From: an uncultured Lachnospiraceae bacterium
GTDB taxonomy: Bacteria; Bacillota; Clostridia; Lachnospirales; Lachnospiraceae
Length of the DNA: 64,000 nucleotides
Direction of reading: 5' to 3'
Assembly: GCA_934309145.1 (NCBI GenBank)
Contig: CAKRCW010000002.1
Coordinates: forward strand, 274,818 to 338,817
Shown here: positions 19,969 to 29,948 of the stretch, in pieces
Layout of the letters: every line of letters starts with the position of its first letter
Numbering within the stretch: the stretch's first letter is position 1
Notes under the pieces: generated by a model
What the model saw: only the letters and a program-made list of their open reading frames with translations
Database searches by the model: none
Told to the model about the DNA's origin: nothing
Program-made: the position numbers and the translations under genes

Positions 19969-20879
19969 CTTTTTTTCTCCTGACATCTGGCTTTAAACTC
20001 AAAGGCTAAAAGTCCCGGATTGGAGATTGCCTTTAATAGCGTTCCGAAATATTTTCCGCCAAGCCTGTCCGCCTTTTTCTTTCTTCTTCTAAGTTTATTC
20101 TCCCTGGCAAAGCTGTTGTTATTACTCTCTGCCGCATATTTCTCAAATATCTTCCAGAATTCCTCGTTATCATGCAAAAGCTTCTTTCTCCAGCTTGGAC
20201 TAGGTGTAGTTGACACACCCTCACCGACCTCGTACCAAATCGCATAATCATCATACAGCTTAAGATACACGTCATCAACAAGTGCAAGTGCGGTCGCCCA
20301 GTCCTCGCAGTATATAACCTTATCCTCAAGCATTGATATATATTTAAGATAATAAAAGGTCTTTGCAAATATTCCCGCTCCGCTAACCCAGTCCTCAGAC
20401 ACAAGAATATTTCTCACAATCTTCTTACGTTCCTTATTTCTGTATACACTTATAACTCTAGGAGAGGTGTGTGTTACCTTAATTCTCTCACTATCTTTAA
20501 TCTGAAATCCCTGCATCAAGCCAAAGCAGCAGCTTGTATTCTCTGTTTCCATGAACTGTTTAATATCATGTAAGGTTGTGTCCTTATATAACATATCCCC
20601 TGCCCCAATCAGCTTAGAATACTCACCCTTGGCAAGTCTTATACCCCTAAGCATATTGCGAACTGTCCCAAGGTTCTTGTCACCACCAAGCAGGGTGTAT
20701 TCCGAAAATGCTGCACCGTCCAGATATTCCTTTATCCACTCAAAATGGTTGTCCGCTGACGCGTCATCACAGACTATTATTTCGTACTCAATATCCTTCT
20801 GATTAAGCACCGAATCTATAGTCATTTTTAGCTGTTTCTTTGTCGCATTATATGTTGCAATAATTACACTAAAATCCAT
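19965..20879 (-). CDS. Family 2 glycosyltransferase
   Basis: The 304-residue GT2 enzyme begins MDFSVIIATYNATKKQLKM and has CDDASADNHFEW in place of the usual DDGS. The tail is basic (RRRKKKADRLGG), consistent with membrane association. The GGAGG upstream is 14 bases from the ATG, longer than in the neighbours, which may lower its translation. Donor and acceptor are unknown. Confidence 0.83.
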   Translation of the reverse strand: MDFSVIIATYNATKKQLKMTIDSVLNQKDIEYEIIVCDDASADNHFEWIKEYLDGAAFSEYTLLGGDKNLGTVRNMLRGIRLAKGEYSKLIGAGDMLYKDTTLHDIKQFMETENTSCCFGLMQGFQIKDSERIKVTHTSPRVISVYRNKERKKIVRNILVSEDWVSGAGIFAKTFYYLKYISMLEDKVIYCEDWATALALVDDVYLKLYDDYAIWYEVGEGVSTTPSPSWRKKLLHDNEEFWKIFEKYAAESNNNSFARENKLRRRKKKADRLGGKYFGTLLKAISNPGLLAFEFKARCQEKKR

Positions 20880-20897
20880 AGTATTAATATATGCCTC

Positions 20898-21824
20898 CTA
20901 CAATATTCCACAGAAAAATAATATCCTTAGTGCAAGCTCTCCGCCAAATCTTTGTCTTAACCTTCTCGGATAAAATACCTTCTTTAGCCAGAGCGCCGGA
21001 GTATTTTTCTTGCGGCAGAACAGCTCTAACTGCTTTTTCTCATACTTATCTAAATCTTCCCAGAATGTTTTCGTAAAGTACCTGAGATTTCTCTTTTCCT
21101 CTTTTGCGCCCTTACCCATAAGCTCATTTTTAACAAAGTTAGCAAGAAGGCTTCTGTTGTCAGAATCATCTGCCGTAACCGCCTCTGCGTGCCTTATATG
21201 TGCTGCTGAGCTGTTTTGGTCATAGATAGCTTTTCCAAAACAGGCAGCTCCCCTTAGCATCCATCTGTCATGCAGCTCATTACCCGGATTGCAGTCAAGT
21301 ATAAGCTTTCTTCTCGCCACATCATTAAATACTATAGTAAATCCTGAGCCTGGAGTATAATACATGACATCTGTAACTGTAAGCTTCTCCTTTTGAAGTG
21401 GGGACTTACGGATAAAAGTTCCATCATCCTCAAGATAGTCCGATGCTGTATAGTATACTAACAGCTCATCATTATTCTCTTTCTCAAGCCTTGTCACTGC
21501 CCACTCTATCTTCTCAGGATACCATTCGTCATCCTGATCGCAAAATGCATAATAATCTGCATCATCACAGCACCTTGCAATCTCATAAAAGCTTCCAGGA
21601 CATCTGAGATTTTTGCCATCTGATTCAATATATATAACCCGCTTACCCTGATACTCCTTGTCTGCATATTCCTTTATGATATCAACGGTCTTATCTGATG
21701 AGCCATCATCTCTTATATAAATGTCTATATTATCGTAGGTCTGTGCAAGAACACTGTCAAGCTGCCTTCTCAAATACTTCTCTCCATTATATGTAGCTAA
21801 TAATACATTAACCTTAGGCTTCAT
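20898..21824 (-). CDS. Family 2 glycosyltransferase (tandem paralog A)
   Basis: The 308-residue protein begins KPKVNVLLATYNGEKYLRRQ and has RDDGSSDKT and CDQDDEW, typical of RfbF/rhamnosyltransferase-like GT2 enzymes. It is clearly paralogous to the next gene: the shared YNGEKY, RDDGSxDKT and DQDDEWxP motifs and a common C-terminal motif KKVFYPxxxRQ. A local duplication is therefore likely. Start 21824 is chosen over the longer reading because GGAGAG lies 5 bases upstream. Confidence 0.85.
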   Translation of the reverse strand: MKPKVNVLLATYNGEKYLRRQLDSVLAQTYDNIDIYIRDDGSSDKTVDIIKEYADKEYQGKRVIYIESDGKNLRCPGSFYEIARCCDDADYYAFCDQDDEWYPEKIEWAVTRLEKENNDELLVYYTASDYLEDDGTFIRKSPLQKEKLTVTDVMYYTPGSGFTIVFNDVARRKLILDCNPGNELHDRWMLRGAACFGKAIYDQNSSAAHIRHAEAVTADDSDNRSLLANFVKNELMGKGAKEEKRNLRYFTKTFWEDLDKYEKKQLELFCRKKNTPALWLKKVFYPRRLRQRFGGELALRILFFCGIL

Positions 21825-21841
21825 ACCATCTCTCCACACAT

Positions 21842-22753
21842 TTATAATTTGCCTATCAAAAACAAAAATCTAAGCATTATCTCATCTACCATCTTCTGTC
21901 TGAACATATGAGGGTAGAATACCTTTTTAAGTGCAACTATAATATTATATCTTTTTCTGACAAAAAGCGAAAGGAGCTTCCTGTCATTATCGGCAAGCTT
22001 ATCCTTATACAGATGCCAGTATTCAGCAAGCATCATACGTACATTTTTGAAATAGCCCCCGATGAAAAACTTCTTTATTCTCCATATCTGGAATTTGACA
22101 AAGCTCATTCCACCGGCACTTACATTATTGCCAGTACGCCTGTAATTTACAGTAGGTCTGTTGTCATATATAACCTTGCCCATTCCCTGACATACCATAT
22201 ATGTCCACCAATCATGTCCACATGAATGTGACGGAGTGTTGTCAACCATCATCTGTCTGGCGGTGTTGTTAAATACGGAATTAAATCCAAGCGGCATACA
22301 GTCAACTATCGCATTTCTAAAGCTTGGATGCTTATCGCCATCCTCAGGAAATGCGACTGACATAAAACAAAGCTTCTCATTTACAAAATTATAATTAGAA
22401 AAATACAGCACAGGAATATCTGTAGCACATTCATCTAACTTCTCCACAGCCATGCTGAGCTTGTCAGGCAGCCACTCATCATCCTGATCCGCATAGGCAT
22501 AATAGTCCGCCTCATCACAGCTGTTTACAAGTGAAAAAAAGCTCTTTATAAATCCGACGTTCTCGCCCGCAATTAGAATTATATCTCCATTTGCCTCATA
22601 TTCCTTCAATATGTCAAGAGTTTTGTCTGTCGAGCCATCATCTCTTACATACAGCGTTTTATTCCCATATGTCTGTCCCAGAATACTGTCTATCTGCTTT
22701 TTTATGTATTTTTCACCATTATATGCTGAAAGCAAAACGTTTATCTTTTTCAT
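21842..22753 (-). CDS. Family 2 glycosyltransferase (tandem paralog B)
   Basis: The 303-residue protein starts MKKINVLLSAYNGEKYIKKQ, with RDDGSTDKT and ADQDDEWLP. It shares these motifs and the C-terminal KKVFYP element with the gene that follows it, only 17 bases away, so the pair looks like a tandem duplication that diverged in acceptor specificity (inference). It probably adds one sugar of the repeat unit. Confidence 0.85.
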   Translation of the reverse strand: MKKINVLLSAYNGEKYIKKQIDSILGQTYGNKTLYVRDDGSTDKTLDILKEYEANGDIILIAGENVGFIKSFFSLVNSCDEADYYAYADQDDEWLPDKLSMAVEKLDECATDIPVLYFSNYNFVNEKLCFMSVAFPEDGDKHPSFRNAIVDCMPLGFNSVFNNTARQMMVDNTPSHSCGHDWWTYMVCQGMGKVIYDNRPTVNYRRTGNNVSAGGMSFVKFQIWRIKKFFIGGYFKNVRMMLAEYWHLYKDKLADNDRKLLSLFVRKRYNIIVALKKVFYPHMFRQKMVDEIMLRFLFLIGKL

Positions 22754-22769
22754 TGTCTACTCCCATATA

Positions 22770-24539
22770 TCATTGTGTGCTTATACAGCTTGCTATATAA
22801 CCGGAGCTGTTCTCATACACTCTGTCAAAACCGTCATATAAGCCCTTTGCCATATTGTACTCTTCACTGTCATACAATACAACAACATAATCAACAGCTC
22901 CCTCTTCAACGAGAGATGCTATTCCTTCTCCGTCATAGATATCAACGAGCGTATTGGTTACCGAACGCATCCACATACAGTCCTCCCAGCAGCCAACCAT
23001 ATTGACCTCATCTGTCAAGCCCTTATCTATCATATTATCTCTTATATATGAATAAAGCTCAAGCTTACCTTTGTCGTATTTTGGTGTATTAAAGAAATCA
23101 TAGTTAAATGCGTATATATCCATAAATGGTCTTATCTGTGCACTTCCATACAAAAGCTCATTCTTATTCTGAATACGCACATCTATGTTGAACACAAACA
23201 TAAATACAAGAACAAGCCATACCAAAAATCCGCTTGTAACTATAAGCCTTGCCTGTTTCTCAAGCACAGCCAAACCATAAAATGCCAATATAAACATAAA
23301 TATCCACAGCATAAAATAGTTCTTATAGTAATAATACCCTGAAACCTTTCCCTTTAACGCAAGAAAAAACAATCCAAGTGTAAATGGAATTTCAAGTGCC
23401 ACAAAATATAGCGTTACACTATTTTCTCTCTTTTTAATCAGACTCGCAATACCTGCAACTGCAAACGGACAAAGCACTATAAAATTCGTGAAGAGATTTC
23501 TATATATTCCTCCCTCGATGCTAATCTGAGTTCCGACAGTAAGTCCTGAACCATTTGCGAATATACCACGATATGTAAACCATAATCCAAGTAATGTTGG
23601 CACTAAAAATATACTTAATGCAACCACGATAGTATGACCTGTTATCAGCTTTCCATTAATATACTGTCTCACAAATATCCACACCAGCAGTCCAAAGAAT
23701 ATGACGGGCATAAACAGTACATAGCTCTCAAACACAGCAAGGCAGCCTGTTGACAGCAATACAACCATTGCCTTTCCTGAGATGTCACCCTTAAGAGCTC
23801 CATCTGTCACAGCTATCATATATAAAATAACCGTGAGACTCATTCCAAGATATGAAAATCCAAACAATGTACTGTTGGCAGGATATCCGAGCAGATAAAG
23901 CATTGTGACAATAATACCCGACGCTGTCATAAACCTGTCTGTCGTGTATCTTCTAATTACTCCCCAGAACATAAGCCCTGCCAAAAACAAATGTAATATA
24001 TCTCCAAGTACATATATCTTGTAATAAACGCCTGCCGATGCAAATGGTGCAAACACCTCTATAAGCAGTGCATTGTGAAGTGATGAATAATACATTGCAT
24101 CTATTCCCTGTCCATTTATCACTCCCAGTGCCGCAAGGAGATGAGAAGCTCCATCTACAGCATTGTAATTGATAAGCAGTTCCGTTCCATATCTTCTAAA
24201 TGCAAATACCGCCATTACAAGTATGAGTGTAATAAGCATAAATAAGTCTTTCTTCTCATATATGTATCTCTGCCTATCCCTGCCCTTTATAATTCTTCGC
24301 CACACATAAATTGCAGGTATTAAATCCATTATCCCTATAGACCATAGATTTATCGGTATCTTAGCAATGTCAAGCAATCCCGCAACCATTGCCTGATAGC
24401 ACATAACCGCGATAAAACAAAGGGGAACCCATATTGCACCATATATCTCATGTTTCGTTTTCCTAAAAGCATAAATCCCTCCAGCTAAGGATAAAAAGGC
24501 AATTATATAGATAAACGAAGCTAAAATTGATGGTTGCAT
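22770..24539 (-). CDS. Polytopic membrane protein, GT-C or Wzy polymerase-like
   Basis: The 589-residue protein has about 12-13 hydrophobic helices over residues 1-445 and a soluble C-terminal domain (about 450-589). A charged loop after the early helices (NYNAVDGASHLLAALG) is compatible with a GT-C glycosyltransferase active-site loop, but I see no diagnostic DxD. It is the first gene of the polysaccharide operon. Roles as repeat-unit polymerase or GT-C transferase are both possible. AAAGGAG precedes the ATG at 24539; the 75-base gap upstream probably holds the operon promoter. Confidence 0.65.
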   Translation of the reverse strand: MQPSILASFIYIIAFLSLAGGIYAFRKTKHEIYGAIWVPLCFIAVMCYQAMVAGLLDIAKIPINLWSIGIMDLIPAIYVWRRIIKGRDRQRYIYEKKDLFMLITLILVMAVFAFRRYGTELLINYNAVDGASHLLAALGVINGQGIDAMYYSSLHNALLIEVFAPFASAGVYYKIYVLGDILHLFLAGLMFWGVIRRYTTDRFMTASGIIVTMLYLLGYPANSTLFGFSYLGMSLTVILYMIAVTDGALKGDISGKAMVVLLSTGCLAVFESYVLFMPVIFFGLLVWIFVRQYINGKLITGHTIVVALSIFLVPTLLGLWFTYRGIFANGSGLTVGTQISIEGGIYRNLFTNFIVLCPFAVAGIASLIKKRENSVTLYFVALEIPFTLGLFFLALKGKVSGYYYYKNYFMLWIFMFILAFYGLAVLEKQARLIVTSGFLVWLVLVFMFVFNIDVRIQNKNELLYGSAQIRPFMDIYAFNYDFFNTPKYDKGKLELYSYIRDNMIDKGLTDEVNMVGCWEDCMWMRSVTNTLVDIYDGEGIASLVEEGAVDYVVVLYDSEEYNMAKGLYDGFDRVYENSSGYIASCISTQ

Positions 24540-24614
24540 GGGTTCTCCTTTGTTAAACTCTGTTAAAATTTAGATAATTAGTATAATTTTACCTATTAAT
24601 TATGAAGTTGTCAA

Positions 24615-27155
24615 TTAATTAAGTCTCTTTTCTGCGTCCTGCACATCCTTATATCCGTACAGCTTAGCAGTGTTATCCATAATCATATATGCAAGATTTT
24701 TTCCGGCTTTGTAAAGTGACACAATAAATGCTGAATAAAGTCCTATTGTCTGTTCAGAATATGTTCCAAGCTCACCTCTTAAATACGTCTCATATGATGT
24801 GTTATACGCACTATCCTCCGATGTGTGTATACTTCTCGCATTTCCTGCCATCTTCGGATACTCCTTCGCAAACTCCTCCATCCAGCTTACCTGTATCTTT
24901 ATTATTGCCTCGGCAATATTATTTCTCTCTTCGCTTCTTTCAGGAAGCTTGTCCTTAAGCTTGGCATATTCATCCGGAGCTGTACTTGCCATCATTCTCG
25001 CATATTTCTCCATAATCATATTCCAGCCACGGTTCTCCGCCTCAACAATATCATTATAGTAGCTTGTAAGAAGACTTTCATCCCATGCCATATACTGACT
25101 TTTTCTCATAATCGAGAATGTGTTCCAATCATCCTGACAATCAGCTCTGCCGCCCTCATTCTTAACCCTATCAAACTGCTTCCACTCAAGCTCTACAACC
25201 TTGTCAACCAATTCCTGATTATTCATTTTAATATCACCATCGCTCATATTGTTATCAACATCATCCGAATCATTATAATCCATGCTCACATAGTTCCCCA
25301 TAATTGCCTGACTGTGTATGTCCATAAATGTATCATTCCCGGAGGTAAGTCCCTGCAGCCTAAGCTCCTCTAATATAAGAACCGCTATCTGCTCAAATGT
25401 ACACACTATCTGATCATCATGGTTTATATCATAAGGACTATATTCGTTACCATCCCATGCATCCGCCTGATTTTTCATAACTGCAAGCTTATCTATAAGA
25501 GGAATTATACCCTTTAAAACACACAAATCCTTAAGTCCATGGTACATCCACTTATAATATGGGGCATATGTCCTATTAAGAAGATACGCTATCTCCATCG
25601 CACTCTCAATACCCTTAGACACACACATAGCGGAAGTGACATAATCCTTTCTTGCCATCATCCTTGCATAGTTGCTCTGTGCATACTGTGAAAAATCATG
25701 CAGGGCTCTTGCTAATCTGAGTCTCCATATCTCATCCGGATAATACATAAGAAGTTCATTTCTTATACTGCTAAATATTCCAAGGTCATCTCTAAACACT
25801 CTTCCATTTGTAGCTGTCGCAAGCTTATCCTCTGCTATCGTAAGCCATATCCCGCTATCAAAAGCAGCCTTTATGCCACCACGTTTCTCTGTATTTTCAT
25901 CAAGTCTTACTCCGAGCGTATTCTCATAGAATCTGCCAATCGTCGCAACACCTCTCCTGTTATCAAAAAATCTGTTATATGCGTGCTCTTTGTACTCCTT
26001 AGCATGCTTATTTATCAGCTTCTCATATTCCTTGTTAAGAGATATACCAATTCTTTCATAATCATCACTTGTAAGCCATAAGCAAAAGCCTATACCATAA
26101 TCGTGATCCTTGGAAATATCATCCTCATATCCAAAACAGTCTGAGCCCTCGCCAGCCATACCGACAGCAATCGTTTCCTCATACTCCGGAAACTTCTCAT
26201 GTATCATAGGTGCTCCGTACTGCTCATAAAATCTCCTGCATCTTTCAAGATTATTATCTGTTATGTCATTAGCTATTGTATCATTGTCTGCTATATCGTC
26301 AGCGGAATTCTTTTTGTCTGCCGCCTCACACGCCTGCTTATAATTGGCATAAACCCTGTCATAAGAGTCATTTTTGCCGATATGCTTCTCTATCTCATCA
26401 AGTGCTCTCTTATAATATGTTGAGGCTTCATCATATTTTTCTTTCAAATATAGTGCATCTCCCATAGCAGAGAGTGCTGCTCCATAATGGAAATCTCTTC
26501 CGCCATCAGCCTCAAATATATCAAGAGACTCCTTAAGATACTTAATTGCCTCATCATAATATTGCTCTGAAATTACACCATCCTCGGTATTATCCTCTGA
26601 GGCTTCTCTTGACATATGAAGCAGGGTAGCTGCAAGATTACATCTGGTTGTCGCCTGTTGTATAACTGCACGCTCATACATATCCACAACTGAAAGAGCA
26701 CGCTTAAGCATATTATAAGCACTTTTAAAATCTCCAATCTCCTGATAGAGCAGACTCCAGTTATTATAAAGACTTGCATAATTAAATTCCCCGACAGGAA
26801 GCTTAGCCTTATATATAAGCTCTACTGTTCTAAATGCGTCCATTGCCTTGTCATAAAATCCAAATGCCCTGTATACATTTGCAACATTAATCAGTGATGT
26901 GGCATATTCAAGTGTATCGTGAAGTCCCATCCTGTCAAACATATTCTCGACCTCAGCACAATACCTGAGCCCCTTCTCACGCTGACTTGTATCACGGCAA
27001 AATCCGAGCATCTCATTCATAAGTGTAAGTGCTGAATAGAAATCCTCCTCATCAAGTGCCTGCTCAATCTTAGATGTGAGAAACTCGTCTATCTCCTCAA
27101 GAGAATTAACGCCATACATATTATCATATTCTAACAGTACCTTATTAATATCCAT
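24615..27155 (-). CDS. TPR plus DUF4037 protein
   Basis: The 846-residue protein has tetratricopeptide-like repeats in residues about 35-275 (for example GFYDKAMDAFRTVELIY and KEKYDEASTYYKRALDEIEKHIG). A DUF4037-like region follows (about 300-640), recognised by AVGMAGEGSDCFGYEDDISKDHDYGIGF. DUF4037 has a nucleotidyltransferase-like fold; the GEGSDCFGYEDDISKDHD stretch could hold the catalytic G-S and D-x-D elements. The C-terminal ~200 residues are helical with no identity I can name. The substrate is unknown. AGGAGG precedes the ATG. It is separated by 75 bases from the polysaccharide operon and may or may not share its transcript. Confidence 0.75.
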   Translation of the reverse strand: MDINKVLLEYDNMYGVNSLEEIDEFLTSKIEQALDEEDFYSALTLMNEMLGFCRDTSQREKGLRYCAEVENMFDRMGLHDTLEYATSLINVANVYRAFGFYDKAMDAFRTVELIYKAKLPVGEFNYASLYNNWSLLYQEIGDFKSAYNMLKRALSVVDMYERAVIQQATTRCNLAATLLHMSREASEDNTEDGVISEQYYDEAIKYLKESLDIFEADGGRDFHYGAALSAMGDALYLKEKYDEASTYYKRALDEIEKHIGKNDSYDRVYANYKQACEAADKKNSADDIADNDTIANDITDNNLERCRRFYEQYGAPMIHEKFPEYEETIAVGMAGEGSDCFGYEDDISKDHDYGIGFCLWLTSDDYERIGISLNKEYEKLINKHAKEYKEHAYNRFFDNRRGVATIGRFYENTLGVRLDENTEKRGGIKAAFDSGIWLTIAEDKLATATNGRVFRDDLGIFSSIRNELLMYYPDEIWRLRLARALHDFSQYAQSNYARMMARKDYVTSAMCVSKGIESAMEIAYLLNRTYAPYYKWMYHGLKDLCVLKGIIPLIDKLAVMKNQADAWDGNEYSPYDINHDDQIVCTFEQIAVLILEELRLQGLTSGNDTFMDIHSQAIMGNYVSMDYNDSDDVDNNMSDGDIKMNNQELVDKVVELEWKQFDRVKNEGGRADCQDDWNTFSIMRKSQYMAWDESLLTSYYNDIVEAENRGWNMIMEKYARMMASTAPDEYAKLKDKLPERSEERNNIAEAIIKIQVSWMEEFAKEYPKMAGNARSIHTSEDSAYNTSYETYLRGELGTYSEQTIGLYSAFIVSLYKAGKNLAYMIMDNTAKLYGYKDVQDAEKRLN

Positions 27156-27244
27156 GCAAAGCCTCCTGACTATCTATAATACTATTATAATATATCACTT
27201 TATCATTAATTTATAAATGATTTTAAGGCATATTCGGGATGTTT

Positions 27245-28006
27245 TTAAAAGAATAACATTACTGCTCCAAGCACACAGAGAAGCACTCCGGTAACTCTGT
27301 TTAAAAGCTTGACATTTGCTCCATTTGCCCACTTAGCTCCTATTCTCGCAAACACCAGTGTACTTATTATACATGCAATCATAATTGGTATATCTGGTGC
27401 ACCACCTATATAAAAATGCGATATAGAGCCTGTCAGAGCTGTAAATGTCATTATAAATACGCTCGTTCCAACTGCTGTCTTGAGCTCATATCCAAGCACA
27501 CTTGTAAGCACAAGCAGAAGCATCATACCTCCACCTGCACCGACAAAGCCGCATATAAAGCCTATGACAACTCCGCACACTATAGACTGTATATTTTTCT
27601 CCTTCTCGGTCTTGCTCTCCTGAATCTCCTTTGTTGTCATGATTGGCTTGATTATGAATTTAAGACCTACAAACAAAGTCATTACTTTTGAGAAACCACC
27701 CATAGTTCCATTTGGAACAAGTGATGATACAAAGCTTCCTATAAGTGTAAACACAAGCACTGAAATAAGCATTATTATTCCATGTTTAACATCTATATTT
27801 TTGTTTTTCTTATACGTGTACGCACTTACTGCTGATGCGAGAACATCCGATGCGAGTGCAATTCCTATTGCCTGATATGCCGGAATTTTTAAAAACGTGA
27901 TAAGCATCGGGGATATAACTGCCGCGGCAGACAATCCCGCAAGCCCTGTTCCAAGCCCTGCCCCAAGTCCGGCGAAAATACATACTATAAGCTCTACTAT
28001 TGTCAT
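27245..28006 (-). CDS. TauE/SafE family membrane permease
   Basis: The 253-residue protein has about eight hydrophobic helices. It shows the family repeat GLGAGLGTGLAGLSAAAVISP near the N terminus and GFICGFVGAGGGMMLLLVL in the middle. The family includes exporters of sulfite and sulfonates, but many members have unknown substrates. It is transcribed away from pckA and is not part of the sulfate operon, so a sulfite role is only suggestive. Confidence 0.85.
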   Translation of the reverse strand: MTIVELIVCIFAGLGAGLGTGLAGLSAAAVISPMLITFLKIPAYQAIGIALASDVLASAVSAYTYKKNKNIDVKHGIIMLISVLVFTLIGSFVSSLVPNGTMGGFSKVMTLFVGLKFIIKPIMTTKEIQESKTEKEKNIQSIVCGVVIGFICGFVGAGGGMMLLLVLTSVLGYELKTAVGTSVFIMTFTALTGSISHFYIGGAPDIPIMIACIISTLVFARIGAKWANGANVKLLNRVTGVLLCVLGAVMLFF

Positions 28007-28122
28007 TTTTTTAAGCTCCTCCTTGGTTCAAAATTAAACCATATTATAGAACAATGTATTTTTCTTATCAAGTACCCTGATAGTTAGTTCACTGAAACTA
28101 CACAATTTAATCTCAATTTTTG

Positions 28123-28150
28123 TTGATTTTATCGGTTAAATATGTATAAT
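28123..28150 (+). promoter_or_regulatory. pckA promoter
   Basis: A TTGATT -35 (28123-28128) and a TATAAT -10 (28145-28150) are 16 bases apart on the plus strand. This places transcription start near 28157 and gives a leader of about 100 bases before pckA. Confidence 0.65.
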
Positions 28151-28161
28151 ATAGGTGAAGA

Positions 28162-28184
28162 AGTCGGAATCAACCGATTTTTTT
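28162..28184 (+). terminator. Short leader hairpin with T-run upstream of pckA
   Basis: AGTCGG (28162-28167) can pair with CCGATT (28174-28179; one G-T wobble), and T residues continue to 28184. It lies inside the 5' untranslated leader, so it would act as an attenuator if real. The stem is short, so the call is weak. Confidence 0.35.
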
Positions 28185-28257
28185 AGAGTATATCATATTA
28201 CCAGTATTCACAGGTAATTATCATATAACTATTATGAAAGAAAGAGGTAAAAGCAAG

Positions 28258-29862
28258 ATGGCAAACATTGATTTAACCAAGTATGGTATCACAGGAACTA
28301 CTGAGATTATTTACAATCCTTCATATGAAGATTTGTACAAGGCTGAGACAGATTCTTCTTTAGAGGGTTATGAGAAAGGTCAGGAGACAGAGCTTGGTGC
28401 TGTCAACGTTATGACAGGTATCTACACTGGTCGTTCACCTAAAGATAAGTATATTGTAGTAGATGAGAATTCTAAGGATACTGTTTGGTGGACTTCTGAT
28501 GAATATAAGAATGATAATCATCCTATGACAGAGGACACATGGGCTGTTGTTAAGGATATCGCTAAGAAGGAGCTTTCTAATAAGAAGCTTTATGTAGTAG
28601 ATGCATTCTGTGGTGCTAACAAGGACACAAGAATGGCTGTACGTTTCATCGTTGAGGTTGCTTGGCAGGCTCATTTCGTAACAAATATGTTTATCGTTCC
28701 TACTGCTGAGGAGTTAGCTGACTTCGAGCCAGATTTCGTTGTTTACAACGCTTCTAAGGCTAAGGTAGAGAATTTTGCAGAGCTTGGTCTTAATTCAGAG
28801 ACATGTGTTGCATTTAACACAACTTCAAAAGAGCAGGTTATCATCAATACATGGTATGGTGGAGAGATGAAGAAGGGTATGTTCTCTATGATGAACTACT
28901 ATCTCCCACTTAAGGGTATCGCTTCTATGCACTGTTCAGCAAACACAGATATGAATGGTGAGAACACAGCAATCTTCTTCGGTCTTTCAGGTACAGGTAA
29001 GACAACACTTTCTACTGACCCTAAGAGACTTCTTATCGGTGATGATGAGCATGGTTGGGATGACAATGGTGTATTCAACTTCGAGGGTGGTTGCTATGCT
29101 AAGGTTATCGGCCTTGACAAAGAGTCTGAGCCAGACATCTTCAACGCAATCAAGCGTGATGCATTATTAGAGAACGTTACTGTTGCTGCTGATGGCAAGA
29201 TTGATTTCGAGGATAAGAGCGTTACAGAGAATACTCGTGTATCTTACCCAATCAACCACATCCAGAATATTGTACGTCCTATATCTTCAGCTCCTGCTGC
29301 AAAGAACGTTATCTTCCTTTCAGCAGATGCATTTGGAGTACTTCCTCCTGTATCTATTCTTACACCAGAGCAGACACAGTACTATTTCCTTTCAGGATTT
29401 ACAGCTAAGCTTGCTGGTACAGAGAGAGGAATCACAGAGCCTACACCTACATTCTCAGCTTGCTTCGGACAGGCATTCCTTGAGCTTCATCCTACAAAGT
29501 ATGCTGAGGAGCTTGTTAAGAAGATGGAGAAGAGCGGAGCTAAGGCTTACCTCGTAAATACAGGCTGGAACGGAACAGGCAAGCGTATCACAATCAAGGA
29601 TACTCGTGGTATCATCGATGCTATCCTTAGCGGAGATATCTTAAATGCTCCTACTAAGAAGATTCCTATGTTTGATTTTGAAGTTCCTACAGAGCTTCCA
29701 GGAGTTGATTCTAACATCCTTGATCCTAGAGATACTTACGCTGATGCTTCTGAGTGGGAAGCTAAGGCTAAGGACCTCGCTGGTCGTTTCATTAAGAACT
29801 TTGCTAAGTATGAGGGTAACGAGGCTGGTAAGGCATTAGTTGCTGCTGGTCCTCAGTTATAA
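28258..29862 (+). CDS. pckA: Phosphoenolpyruvate carboxykinase (ATP)
   Basis: The 534-residue protein has the family-specific P-loop GLSGTGKTTLS, the metal-site IGDDEHGWDD, FEGGCYAK, and GRSPKDKY near the N terminus. It interconverts oxaloacetate plus ATP with PEP plus CO2 plus ADP. In fermentative gut anaerobes it can run in the carboxylating direction. The start at 28258 (MANIDLTKYG) is preferred over the in-frame ATG at 28234, because GAGG at 28244-28247 sits 10 bases before it. Its codon use is strikingly optimised (GCT, GGT, CTT), unlike its neighbours, which fits high expression. Confidence 0.97.
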   Translation: MANIDLTKYGITGTTEIIYNPSYEDLYKAETDSSLEGYEKGQETELGAVNVMTGIYTGRSPKDKYIVVDENSKDTVWWTSDEYKNDNHPMTEDTWAVVKDIAKKELSNKKLYVVDAFCGANKDTRMAVRFIVEVAWQAHFVTNMFIVPTAEELADFEPDFVVYNASKAKVENFAELGLNSETCVAFNTTSKEQVIINTWYGGEMKKGMFSMMNYYLPLKGIASMHCSANTDMNGENTAIFFGLSGTGKTTLSTDPKRLLIGDDEHGWDDNGVFNFEGGCYAKVIGLDKESEPDIFNAIKRDALLENVTVAADGKIDFEDKSVTENTRVSYPINHIQNIVRPISSAPAAKNVIFLSADAFGVLPPVSILTPEQTQYYFLSGFTAKLAGTERGITEPTPTFSACFGQAFLELHPTKYAEELVKKMEKSGAKAYLVNTGWNGTGKRITIKDTRGIIDAILSGDILNAPTKKIPMFDFEVPTELPGVDSNILDPRDTYADASEWEAKAKDLAGRFIKNFAKYEGNEAGKALVAAGPQL

Positions 29863-29899
29863 GATTACCTGAGATTGTATAATTTATAGCAATAATATA

Positions 29900-29930
29900 G
29901 CCGTGTATCGTTAAGGTACACGGCTTTTGT
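29900..29930 (+). terminator. Intrinsic terminator of pckA
   Basis: GCCGTGTA (29900-29907) pairs perfectly with TACACGGC (29917-29924), followed by TTTTGTT. It lies 38 bases after the pckA stop codon. Confidence 0.85.
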
Positions 29931-29948
29931 TATGTAGAAAGTATGCAT

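Noticed and set aside
27245..28006. TauE-family permease as part of the sulfate pathway
   Set aside because: It is separated from the sulfur operon by pckA and a terminator, and the family has many non-sulfur members, so linkage is not supported.
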